Source: an uncultured Prevotella sp. (GTDB lineage Bacteria; Bacteroidota; Bacteroidia; Bacteroidales; Bacteroidaceae). Taken from it: a stretch of 32,579 nt of DNA. The position numbers were made by a program, and so were the translations under genes. Location: contig ONTZ01000041.1 in NCBI GenBank assembly GCA_900320905.1, positions 1 to 32,579 on the forward strand, in the 5' to 3' direction. This document shows positions 22,705 through 29,820 of the stretch, piece after piece. Under the pieces are notes generated by a model that worked only from the letters and a program-made list of their open reading frames with translations, was not told the DNA's origin and searched no databases. The number at the start of each line of letters is the position of its first letter. Position 1 is the first letter of the stretch.

Positions 22705-23692
22705 TTTGTCGGCTTTTTAAATGTTGTGCGGTGATGCTGCCGCGTGTCACATACTCGATGTGATCGGGCAGATCATTATATGTCTTGATAAAATTATCGA
22801 TAGTCGAAGGCGATGTGAACACCACGCGCTGGATGTTGTCGAGGTTGACGCGGCGAACGTGATGGGGGTAACGGTTGTTGTAGACGGTGAGCGTCAACAC
22901 CTGAAACCCCATCTCCCGCAGTCCGTCAGGAATGATGTCGAGGGCAAGGCTGGAACGGGGAATGAGCACCCGTCCGCGAGGCCGACTGCGGAAGTAGTCG
23001 ATAACTCCGTAGCTGTCGTCTTGTTCCGTCTGTTCAACCTCTACGGCACCTGCTTCCTTCAGAGCTTGTGTGGTGGTGGAACCGATGGAAACGATGCGCC
23101 TATTGAAACCGCCCTTCCAGTGTTTTACTGCATAACGGCTGGTGAAAAGCAGGTAGTCATAACTCTTGGCAGCGGGCACCGCATAGCTGACGGGCTCTAT
23201 TTCAATCAACGGCGTATGGATATAGTCGGGATGAGGGCATACCAGCCCTGTATAGAGCGTCCTGCAAACGGTAGAAGCAGCCTGATGGCGAAGCCGGGCC
23301 ACATCGCCCACCAGTGCGATGACGGGGGTAGGATAATCGGTGCTGCCCAACTGTCCAACAGTCGTCTCAAACGTCTGCTGGTCAGGCAAAGAAACGTTGT
23401 GTACCAGGAGTACGGGGGTCGTGGCCGACCATCCCTCCGACAGTAGCGACTCGCGGATGCCGCCGAGACGGCTGCCCCCCATATAGTAAACAATGGTGTC
23501 GGTGTCAGGAACAATGGGAGTAGCGGCATGACCGTTAACCAGTGACACGCTGGAACTGATGCCCCGTTGCGTCAGACTGACTTTTGTCGTTGCTGCCAAG
23601 GCCGAGGCTGTGGTGATGCCGGGAATGACAGATACGCTAACCAGATTGCTTTCCAGGTATTCTATTTCCTCACCAGCATGGCCGAAAACCAT
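22658..23692 (-). CDS. hemD: C-terminal part of CobA (SUMT) fused to uroporphyrinogen-III synthase HemD; 5' part disrupted
   Basis: The frame opens in mid-domain. From 23728 it reads EQQVVRLKGGDPMVFGHAGE, the SAM-binding and active-site part of uroporphyrinogen-III methyltransferase (CobA), and continues through VIPGITTASALAAT, TIVYYMGGSRLGGI and TPVIALVGDVARLR (about residues 1-135). From about residue 150 it becomes HemD: YDYLLFTSRYAVKHW, RIVSIGSTTTQALKEAG, VLIPRSSLALDIIPDGLRE and VVFTSPSTIDNFI. HemD closes hydroxymethylbilane to uroporphyrinogen III. The first ATG (23692) removes the start of CobA, whose N-terminal 45 residues are in the preceding frame. The intact ancestor was probably a HemC-CobA-HemD fusion. 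HemD might still be made by reinitiation. Confidence 0.8.
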   Translation of the reverse strand: MVFGHAGEEIEYLESNLVSVSVIPGITTASALAATTKVSLTQRGISSSVSLVNGHAATPIVPDTDTIVYYMGGSRLGGIRESLLSEGWSATTPVLLVHNVSLPDQQTFETTVGQLGSTDYPTPVIALVGDVARLRHQAASTVCRTLYTGLVCPHPDYIHTPLIEIEPVSYAVPAAKSYDYLLFTSRYAVKHWKGGFNRRIVSIGSTTTQALKEAGAVEVEQTEQDDSYGVIDYFRSRPRGRVLIPRSSLALDIIPDGLREMGFQVLTLTVYNNRYPHHVRRVNLDNIQRVVFTSPSTIDNFIKTYNDLPDHIEYVTRGSITAQHLKSRQNEKIQNIQNGPGHTG

Positions 23693-23706
23693 CGGATCGC
23701 CACCTT

Positions 23707-23740
23707 TCAGACGAACGACCTGCTGCTCAGGTTGTCAAGA
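23707..23740 (-). other. Frame break / deletion junction inside cobA
   Basis: The upstream frame reads IIFYDDLIDKAYLDN and then LSSRSFV-stop. The downstream frame resumes at 23728 with EQQVVRLKGGDP. In CobA-family proteins about 40 residues, including the VGKR segment, separate these two blocks; here fewer than ten remain. The frames differ so that the missing length must be 1 mod 3, for example about 100 nt. This is more than a one-base sequencing slip. Confidence 0.75.
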
Positions 23741-24507
23741 TATGCCTTGTCAATCAAGTCATCGTAGAAGATGATATCAGCCTGCTCCAGTGCCTTCACA
23801 GCCTTCACAGTAAGCAGCTCTGGGTCACCGGGGCCGAAGCCCACCAGTGTGACATGCCCCTGACGATGCAGCACGTCATCGCGCTCGAAGAGCGCTTTCA
23901 GGTCGGTACGTCCTTTAAGGGTTGTTATGGCCAGATAGCCTTGCAGGGGATGGGTCTCGAAGGGCAGTACTTCACTTATTTCGTCTTCCAACCCCAGTCG
24001 TTTCAAGGCACAGGTGGCTACGATGGCGGCATCAATCTCGCCGTCGCGCACTTGGCGGACGCGCTCCTCAATGCAGCCACGGATGCCCACGATTGTCAAG
24101 TCCGGGCGCAAGTCCAGCAGCTCACGACGGCGCATAGGCGAACTGGTGCCTACGCGGCTGCATGCGGGCAACTGGTTTAACGTCAGGTGGTCACGACTCA
24201 CCAGAGAATCACTTTGGTCGAAGGGTGGAAACAGCGCCACGACCTCCAGTCGCTCGTCCAACGGATAAGGTAAGTCCTTGGCCGAATGAACGGCAATATC
24301 AGCACGTCCGTCGATAAGTGCCTCGTCCAGTTCGCGGGTGAACATATCGGCGGGTGCTTCGCCATTGAGCAATGAGATCTGCTGGTGACGGTCACCATAC
24401 GACGACAGCGTCTCCAGCCGATAATCTACGTCTGGAAAACGTGCCATTACCTCCTGCACTTGCAGCTGTGAGAGGCGGCTCTGTCGTGCTATGACCCGAA
24501 TACTCAT
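23707..24507 (-). CDS. hemC: Short HemC (porphobilinogen deaminase) fused to the N-terminus of CobA; truncated by frame break
   Basis: Residues 1 to about 215 are porphobilinogen deaminase, which polymerises four porphobilinogens to hydroxymethylbilane. IARQSRLSQLQVQEV, GRADIAVHSAKDLP (catalytic Asp), GTSSPMRRRELLDLRPDL and VATCALKRLGL match HemC domains 1 and 2. Domain 3, which in ordinary HemC carries the cysteine holding the dipyrromethane cofactor, is absent: after LQGYLAITTLKGRTDLKALF the chain passes directly into GHVTLVGFGPGDPELLTVKA, the N-terminus of CobA. The CobA part stops after about 45 residues at the frame break. Start overlaps hemA by 4 nt. HemC activity without domain 3 is questionable. 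Confidence 0.82.
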   Translation of the reverse strand: MSIRVIARQSRLSQLQVQEVMARFPDVDYRLETLSSYGDRHQQISLLNGEAPADMFTRELDEALIDGRADIAVHSAKDLPYPLDERLEVVALFPPFDQSDSLVSRDHLTLNQLPACSRVGTSSPMRRRELLDLRPDLTIVGIRGCIEERVRQVRDGEIDAAIVATCALKRLGLEDEISEVLPFETHPLQGYLAITTLKGRTDLKALFERDDVLHRQGHVTLVGFGPGDPELLTVKAVKALEQADIIFYDDLIDKAYLDNLSSRSFV

Positions 24508-25397
24508 ACCGCTCGCTTCAGATATTGTCTGCGCCGGCGCAGGATGTCCTGTAGCTCGGCTATTTCTTCTTCAATAATCGCCTCTGCCCGCACCACTTCA
24601 CTCTTGCGCACAGAGATGTTTTCACGGACACGTCGCTCCACGTCGCTGAGGTTATAAAGCCTTACGTTTGGCAGACGGCCTATACTGGGGTCGATATCTC
24701 GTGGGAAAGCCAGGTCGATGGCCAACAGCTTCTTGCCGGCAGGAATATCCGTAGCGTCAATCACCGCATGAGGGGCAGAGGTGGCACTGATGAGGATGTC
24801 AGTATCAGCAAGAAACCGTTGCTTGTCATGTAGTTCGAAGACGCTAATGCCCAGCGGATCGGCCAGCTGGTGAGCCTTCATCTGACTGCGGTTGGCGAGG
24901 AACACCATCCGTGCCCCTTTGTTTTTCAGGAATTTCAGGATGTCCGACGTCAGTTTGTTGACACCGACAATCGTGATACGGCTTTGGCTCAGGTCAACCT
25001 GTTCCTGCTGCAGGATTTCAATGGCAGCCAGAGAGTGGCTGACAGCGCCTTGCGAAATCTCCGTTTCTGTACGGACACGCTTGCCTACCTCCAGAGCGCA
25101 GCTGAAGAGTTTGTGCATCTCGGCTGTCAGCCGATACTGGAGCTGAGCCTGCTGGTAACTGTCCTTTACCTGCCCCTGAACAGCCCGTTCACCAATCAGA
25201 GCCGATTCCAGTCCTGCCGTTACACGAAACAGATGGCGGGCTACGTCGTCGGGCACATCACCGTCGCCATAGTACAGTTCTACACGGTTGCAGGTCTGGA
25301 GCAGCACGGCACCCCGCTCTACGTGCAATCCCTGGAAATAAGCCTCGCGGGCTTCCAACGACGTATTCTGTTGATTAATCGATTTGTATGCTATCAT
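24504..25397 (-). CDS. hemA: Glutamyl-tRNA reductase, short form
   Basis: Reduces glutamyl-tRNA(Glu) to glutamate-1-semialdehyde, first step of the C5 pathway. The catalytic cysteine is in VLLQTCNRVELYYGD (about residues 31-45). ALIGERAVQGQVKDSY is the GEdqIlGQVK-like block, GAVSHSLAAIEIL follows, and the NADPH-binding region is SRITIVGVNKLTSDILKFL, with the usual GAGxMG loop degenerate. At 297 aa it is over 100 residues shorter than typical HemA and ends in the linker helix, so the C-terminal dimerisation domain is missing. It overlaps the sirC gene by 23 nt and hemC by 4 nt. The call is firm; the shortening is real in this sequence, with no frame break seen. Confidence 0.88.
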   Translation of the reverse strand: MIAYKSINQQNTSLEAREAYFQGLHVERGAVLLQTCNRVELYYGDGDVPDDVARHLFRVTAGLESALIGERAVQGQVKDSYQQAQLQYRLTAEMHKLFSCALEVGKRVRTETEISQGAVSHSLAAIEILQQEQVDLSQSRITIVGVNKLTSDILKFLKNKGARMVFLANRSQMKAHQLADPLGISVFELHDKQRFLADTDILISATSAPHAVIDATDIPAGKKLLAIDLAFPRDIDPSIGRLPNVRLYNLSDVERRVRENISVRKSEVVRAEAIIEEEIAELQDILRRRRQYLKRAV

Positions 25398-25830
25398 GTT
25401 CTATGGCTTCTTTTATTCTGTCTCTTATCCTGATGCTTCGACGGACATCCTTCCCGTCTGACGCAACGCTCACCGTCAGATTGCCGTCACGATAGATGGC
25501 GGGTGAGGTGAAGTCACATTCTGCGGGTGAGTCGCATACGCTCGTAAGTATGCCACGCTGTCGGGCCAGCGAATGAATATAGTGGTTCAGTGGGTGGTCG
25601 CCCGTACATACGAACAACAGCGTCACGCCGTCCAGGTCGGTTTCCGTAAAGTCACGTTCCTCCCAACGGAACGGCAGGGCCTTGATGCCGTCGCTCACCT
25701 CTGGGGCAACGACAGTGACGCGCTCCGTGTACCGACTGAGTATCGATGCCTTGTGCGTAGCCACCCGGCCACCGCCGACAATGAGGATTCGTGCGTCGCT
25801 GATGCGTATGTTGATGGGCAGGAACTCCAT
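25375..25830 (-). CDS. sirC: Precorrin-2 dehydrogenase / sirohydrochlorin ferrochelatase (SirC/Met8/CysG-N type)
   Basis: Oxidises precorrin-2 to sirohydrochlorin with NAD+ and, in Met8-like members, inserts iron to give siroheme. 151 aa, the short single-domain form. The Rossmann loop ILIVGGGRVATHKASIL is at about residues 15-31; SVCDSPAECDFTSPAI and NLTVSVASDGKDVRRS match the CysG/Met8 active region, including the conserved Asp after SVC. It is the second gene of the operon, after the siroheme-dependent sulfite reductase. No separate CbiK/SirB chelatase is visible, so this enzyme may do both steps. Confidence 0.92.
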   Translation of the reverse strand: MEFLPINIRISDARILIVGGGRVATHKASILSRYTERVTVVAPEVSDGIKALPFRWEERDFTETDLDGVTLLFVCTGDHPLNHYIHSLARQRGILTSVCDSPAECDFTSPAIYRDGNLTVSVASDGKDVRRSIRIRDRIKEAIEHDSIQID

Positions 25831-25840
25831 TCTATTTCTT

Positions 25841-25872
25841 ACCTTTATACCTTTTTACTTTTTTACCTTTTT
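25841..25872. repeat. 8-bp tandem repeat x4 across the sulfite reductase stop codon
   Basis: On the minus strand, units AAAAAGGT, AAAAAAGT, AAAAAGGT, ATAAAGGT run head to tail. They begin in the last codons of the sulfite reductase gene (KKVKK-stop) and end 10 nt before the sirC ATG. The spacer appears to have grown by duplication of the gene end. Confidence 0.7.
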
Positions 25873-28188
25873 AATCAGTACTTTCCAGTAGTTGCCGACT
25901 TTCTCCGTAGAGAGCACTTCGTGACCCTCTTGCCTGACGCTTCCCGGGACGTTCTGAATAGGCTGTCCGTCGTCCAGCAGGATTTCCAGCAGTTGTCCGC
26001 TCTGCAAGCCCGTCAGCGCTATCTTCGTCTTGACGAAATTCATCGGGCAAGCCACTCCCCTGAAGTCTCTCTTCACATCAGCCTGACTGCTACTGCCCTC
26101 TGTCTGGGACTGCTCGGCAGGCTGCGGGGCTGCTGCTGTTACCGTCTTAAACTGCAAGGAATCATCCATGTTGGCATACAGCTCATTAACCTTGGCAGCC
26201 AGAGCCTCTACCTGCTTTTTGTCTTGCGACAACGGTTCGCCGTGACGGGCTTTCTCCACAACAGCCTTGAAATCAGCCGTCACGATGCCTGCACCGATAA
26301 ACAGTTCTTCAAAGTTGGCATACACGTCGTCGTCAGTCCTCGGATCGGCACCGCGAGTAACAAGCAGCATCCGCGAAGCCGAGAAGACGATGTCGCGCAA
26401 CAGTTTCTCTTCATCGGCACCAGGCTGAGTCAACGCTGCCTGTTTCTCCTTGATGGTTGCCTGGTCAAGTTCAATGATGTCGAACAGACCTGCCGAACAT
26501 TCTGCCTGACCGTGACTGGTCAGCGAGAACACCTCGTCGGCTCCCCAGTCAAAGAAATAGTTCTTGTCCTCGTCGAACGACGGCACCTCCTTATACCGGG
26601 CGATGGTCTCCTTGATGACCTTCGTGCCCTCGGTGCGCACAAACGCGTCGTAGCTCTCATACTGGTCTTTCACCTGTAGGTAGTGCCCTAAGTAGTCAAC
26701 AACGAACGACGGGATGTCCTTGGCTGCCAAATAGCCTAAAGACTCTGCCAGTTCCGTCTTTCCGTTGACGCGTGCCCAGACAGTATAGGCGGGATAGGGA
26801 TGGTCTTCCACTCGGCCGATGCGTCCACTGAAGCCCAGGTCAGACCAGGCATTCTGTGCGCAGGAATTTGAGCAGCCATTGATATTGATCTTCAGGTCGG
26901 GCAGCTGGTCAAGATCCAGCCCGCTCTTCTCCAGTTTGCGGCGAATACCCTTGACCAGACCCTTGGGCAGACAGATGCCCAGACGGCAAGTGTCGGCACC
27001 TGTGCAAGAGGTCAGGTTGTTGAGGATGACAGGGAGGTCAAGCGTCAGGCCCAGCCCACGGAAGAACTGATAGACATTAGGCAGATACGCCTCGGGGATG
27101 TTACGGAGCTGCATGTTCTGGCGGGGCGTGAAGCGGATGACGTCGTTGCCGAATGGCTCCAGGAAATCGGCTATCTTTCCAAACACCTCAGGTGAGGCAT
27201 TTCCATGTAGGAAGGGGATGACGACAGAAACCCCCTCGCCGATGGTCTGATGCTTAGCGTAACGCTCTTTCCACTTGATGAAATCATCGCTATCATCTTT
27301 GACCGGCGCAAACGACGGCGTCTTATATTCGAATGGCAGCACGGCAGGCTCGAAGTCGAGCGACGCATCTTGGGCGAGTTTGTTATATTCCTCGAAGTAC
27401 AGTCGCTTGGTTTCCTCCTCGCCGTTCTTATAAAAGATGTAACGTATGCGCGCCTTATGCCTGTTTTTTCTGTTGCCATTCAGGTTAAAGAAGTTCTTGG
27501 CAGCCTTGGCGGCACGGAACAGGTCCTTCTCTGGCAGGAAGTCGAACACCTGCCAGCCCTTGTGGGGATTGCTGGCCACCGAACCGCCCAAAAACACCTT
27601 AAAACCACGTTTACCGTCCTGAATGACAGGAATCAGACCTAAATCAGCCACTAACGAGAAGTTGGCATCCTCCTCATTCATGTCGAACGCTATCTTCAAC
27701 TTGCGGGGCATCGACCAGGAATCCTTCTCAGCAATCAGTCGCGTCGTCAGCCCGATGGCGTATGGATAAGGGTCGAACGTCTGACGGTCGCTGATGCCGC
27801 CCCATTCGTTGACCAGCATGTTGCGAACGGTATTTCCACCACCGCCCTGCGTGGCCAGACCTTCCTCTTTTAATAACAGAAGGGCTGGTGTGGCATCATC
27901 TATATTAACATTGTGAATTTGTACCTCCTGACGGGTTGTAATATGGATATGCGAGCAGTTCACCTTTGCACCGACTTCCGCCACACGCCGCAGCTGTCGA
28001 GGCGTAATGAGTCCGCCCGTACAGCGGATGCGCAGCATATAGTGACCGTCCTCTCGCTGTTCGTAGATACCCATTGGCACACGGTTCGACTTCAACTGTG
28101 CGCCACTTATTTCACCCTGTTTAAACTGCTCTATGAGCCGTTGATTGTACTGAATGTCTGCTGTCAGACTCTCTGGAATGATATACAT
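25855..28188 (-). CDS. Siroheme-dependent sulfite reductase fused to a HEPN-like region and a C-terminal TusA domain
   Basis: A 777-aa fusion; I use the ATG at 28188 (MYIIPESL), because the longer reading crosses the promoter. Residues 1 to about 540 are a ferredoxin-type nitrite/sulfite reductase with two ferredoxin-like half-domains and TRQEVQIHNV. The siroheme-[4Fe-4S] ligands are SCTGADTCRLGIC (C-x5-C) and NGCSNSCAQ (C-x3-C). A helical HEPN-like region (about 570-690) and a Gln/Ser linker follow, then a TusA/SirA domain from about 705 with the active Cys-Pro in GVACPMNFVKTKIAL. It reduces sulfite to sulfide with six electrons; the TusA domain could capture sulfur as persulfide. First gene of the operon that makes its own siroheme and sulfite. 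Confidence 0.9.
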   Translation of the reverse strand: MYIIPESLTADIQYNQRLIEQFKQGEISGAQLKSNRVPMGIYEQREDGHYMLRIRCTGGLITPRQLRRVAEVGAKVNCSHIHITTRQEVQIHNVNIDDATPALLLLKEEGLATQGGGGNTVRNMLVNEWGGISDRQTFDPYPYAIGLTTRLIAEKDSWSMPRKLKIAFDMNEEDANFSLVADLGLIPVIQDGKRGFKVFLGGSVASNPHKGWQVFDFLPEKDLFRAAKAAKNFFNLNGNRKNRHKARIRYIFYKNGEEETKRLYFEEYNKLAQDASLDFEPAVLPFEYKTPSFAPVKDDSDDFIKWKERYAKHQTIGEGVSVVIPFLHGNASPEVFGKIADFLEPFGNDVIRFTPRQNMQLRNIPEAYLPNVYQFFRGLGLTLDLPVILNNLTSCTGADTCRLGICLPKGLVKGIRRKLEKSGLDLDQLPDLKININGCSNSCAQNAWSDLGFSGRIGRVEDHPYPAYTVWARVNGKTELAESLGYLAAKDIPSFVVDYLGHYLQVKDQYESYDAFVRTEGTKVIKETIARYKEVPSFDEDKNYFFDWGADEVFSLTSHGQAECSAGLFDIIELDQATIKEKQAALTQPGADEEKLLRDIVFSASRMLLVTRGADPRTDDDVYANFEELFIGAGIVTADFKAVVEKARHGEPLSQDKKQVEALAAKVNELYANMDDSLQFKTVTAAAPQPAEQSQTEGSSSQADVKRDFRGVACPMNFVKTKIALTGLQSGQLLEILLDDGQPIQNVPGSVRQEGHEVLSTEKVGNYWKVLIKKVKK

Positions 28189-28213
28189 AATTACCTGTTT
28201 GATTTTCTGGCTG

Positions 28214-28244
28214 CAAAGGTCGCAATTCCTGCCGACACCCACAA
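28214..28244 (-). promoter_or_regulatory. Promoter of the sulfite reductase-siroheme-cysDNH operon
   Basis: Minus strand: TTG at 28244-28242 (within TGGGATTG), exactly 20 bp, then GACCTTTG at 28221-28214. One mismatch to TAnnTTTG. It drives about 10.7 kb of tightly packed genes. The upstream CCTTATGGGATTG resembles CCATTTGGGATTG of the ThiS-like gene promoter. Confidence 0.7.
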
Positions 28245-28311
28245 TCCCATAAGGAGAGTATTCTGCATGGCAAACCTTTGCGATGTCTATACCCATTTAT
28301 GGCTATATACG

Positions 28312-28342
28312 AAAAGAGGGCGTATCATTGTGATACACCCTC
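28312..28342 (-). terminator. cysK terminator
   Basis: Minus strand: GAGGGTGTATC, a 5-nt loop ACAAT, GATACGCCCTC, then TTTTC. The stem is 11 bp with one G-U pair. It starts 37 nt after the cysK stop and separates cysK from the sulfite reductase promoter. Confidence 0.85.
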
Positions 28343-28379
28343 CAAATGGCTATTTATATATTTTGATGGTTGATGGCTG

Positions 28380-29327
28380 TTAGAGAGGATACTCGTCGAA
28401 GGCGTAGAGCACGGTGGAGAGGTAGCGCTCGCCAGTGTCGGGCAGCAGCACCACAATCTTCTTGCCCTTGTTCTCAGGACGCTTGGCGACCTCGATGGCG
28501 GCATAGAGGGCGGCGCCTGAAGAGATGCCTACCAGCAGACCTTCTGACTGGGCCACCTCGCGACCTGCACGGATGGCGGAATCGTTCTCAACATCGAACA
28601 CCTCGTCGATGACGTCGGCATCGTAGGTCTTGGGCACGAAGCCGGCACCGATGCCCTGAATCTTGTGAGGACCGCTCTGGCCGCCGTTTAAGACCGGTGA
28701 GGACTTTGGCTCCACGGCGATGATCTTCACGTTGGGGTTCTGCTCCTTCAGGTACTTGCCTGCACCGCTGATGGTGCCGCCGGTGCCTACACCTGCGACG
28801 AAGATGTCAACCTTGCCGTCGGTGTCAGCCCAGATTTCAGGACCCGTGGTGGCATAGTGCTTGGCGGGGTTGGCTGCGTTTTCGAACTGCTGCAGGATGA
28901 CGGCTCCGGGGATGCTGTTGCGTAGTTCCTCGGCAGCGCGGATGGCACCTGGCATGCCGTCCTTGCCAGAGGTGAGGCGCACCTCGGCACCGTAGGCCTT
29001 CACGAGGTTACGACGCTCCACGCTCATGGTCTCGGGCATGGTAAGGATAAGACGGTAGCCCTTGACGGCTGATACCAGTGCCAGTCCCACGCCTGTATTT
29101 CCGCTGGTGGGCTCGATGATGGTGGCACCGGGCTTCAGGATGCCCTTCTGCTCGGCATCCTCAATCATCGCCAGTGCGATACGGTCCTTCACGCTGCCGC
29201 CGGGATTGAAAAACTCTACTTTGGCTATCACTGGGGTCTCAAGACCCTTTTCCTGTGAGTATTTGTTGAGCTCAAGAAGTGGAGTTTTGCCGATGAGCTC
29301 TGTCAGCTGTTTTGCAATCTTTGCCAT
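28380..29327 (-). CDS. cysK: Cysteine synthase (O-acetylserine sulfhydrylase A)
   Basis: A 315-aa fold-type II PLP enzyme making cysteine from O-acetylserine and sulfide. It starts with the conserved [10 protein letters not shown] (about residues 12-21). The PLP lysine is in NPGGSVKDR (about 43-51), the TSGNTG loop that contacts substrate is near residue 73, [10 protein letters not shown] binds the PLP phosphate, and SSGAA lies near the C-terminus. The end [17 protein letters not shown] is typical. It lies 102 bp after the JAMM peptidase gene, behind a structured spacer, and ends at a strong terminator. It may use free sulfide or the protein-bound sulfide from the carrier system upstream. Confidence 0.95.
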   Translation of the reverse strand: MAKIAKQLTELIGKTPLLELNKYSQEKGLETPVIAKVEFFNPGGSVKDRIALAMIEDAEQKGILKPGATIIEPTSGNTGVGLALVSAVKGYRLILTMPETMSVERRNLVKAYGAEVRLTSGKDGMPGAIRAAEELRNSIPGAVILQQFENAANPAKHYATTGPEIWADTDGKVDIFVAGVGTGGTISGAGKYLKEQNPNVKIIAVEPKSSPVLNGGQSGPHKIQGIGAGFVPKTYDADVIDEVFDVENDSAIRAGREVAQSEGLLVGISSGAALYAAIEVAKRPENKGKKIVVLLPDTGERYLSTVLYAFDEYPL

Positions 29328-29362
29328 AATACTTATATTTTATTGATAATTTGTCTGAGAAA

Positions 29363-29417
29363 GCGATGCGCCGCGCACAGGAACTTTAACCGACAAATGT
29401 CCTGGTGGACGCATCGC
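29363..29417 (-). promoter_or_regulatory. Structured intercistronic RNA upstream of cysK
   Basis: A perfect 8-bp inverted repeat, GCGATGCG at 29370-29363 against CGCATCGC at 29417-29410, encloses 39 nt that contain a further small dyad GTCC-ACCA-GGAC and a CAGGA/TCCTG pairing. On the minus strand the closing stem is followed by TTTCTC, 35 nt before the cysK ATG. It could be a weak terminator, a processing site or a cis-acting leader. No known riboswitch is recognised. Confidence 0.45.
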
Positions 29418-29429
29418 GGGTAAACCGGT

Positions 29430-29819
29430 TTAGAGGTGTATCTCTTTATCCACCACCTCGCTGTTCAGAATCTTGAAGGAGTTGAGTTTCGGTTCTCCGT
29501 CGAGCAGCGAGAGGATGGCGTAGCGGATGGTAGGGTCGTTGGCCAGACGCAGGTCTTCCTGTGAAGGGCGCGAGGGGGATGCTGGGTGCGAGTGCCAGTT
29601 GGCGAGGATCTTCAGGCCGTGCTCGCGGGCATAGCGCAGGGCGGCAAACTGGTCCTTCGGTGCAAAGGAGAAATGCTCCGACGAGTGGTCAATGTTCTCC
29701 ATCCAGTAGTTCTCGGTAACGTTGTCGTCCGTCCCCAAGAGATAACCGCACGACTCATCCGGTGCATCCTTCTCAGCCTGGGCTATCAGTTCATCTATGA
29801 TGTTCTGTGGAATCTTCAT
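29430..29819 (-). CDS. JAMM/Mov34 metallopeptidase (Mec+/HcyD-like)
   Basis: A 129-aa cytoplasmic zinc peptidase. The complete JAMM motif is visible: the upstream Glu in DESCGYLLG (about residues 18-26) and H-S-H-x7-S-x2-D in NWHSHPASPSRPSQED (about 74-89). I chose the ATG at 29819 (MKIPQNII), 1 nt past the ThiF-like stop, over a longer reading. Prokaryotic relatives in ThiS/ThiF operons either trim residues after the Gly-Gly of a ThiS-like carrier (QbsD, HcyD) or release cysteine from its adduct (Mec+). The carrier in this operon has three residues after GGG, which supports a trimming role. Confidence 0.9.
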   Translation of the reverse strand: MKIPQNIIDELIAQAEKDAPDESCGYLLGTDDNVTENYWMENIDHSSEHFSFAPKDQFAALRYAREHGLKILANWHSHPASPSRPSQEDLRLANDPTIRYAILSLLDGEPKLNSFKILNSEVVDKEIHL

Positions 29820-29820
29820 T

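Noticed and set aside
23707-23740. Programmed ribosomal frameshift joining HemC-CobA to CobA-HemD
   Set aside because: A frameshift alone would still leave about 34 CobA residues missing, and no slippery heptamer is visible at the junction.
25573-26679. A 368-codon plus-strand open frame
   Set aside because: Antisense to sirC and the sulfite reductase, which have clear motifs; long antisense frames are expected from the GC-rich third positions here.
28189-28296. N-terminal extension of the sulfite reductase to 28296 with CHAEYS and CDLC cysteines
   Set aside because: The extension crosses the operon promoter at 28214-28244 and does not resemble the family; the ATG at 28188 is preferred.
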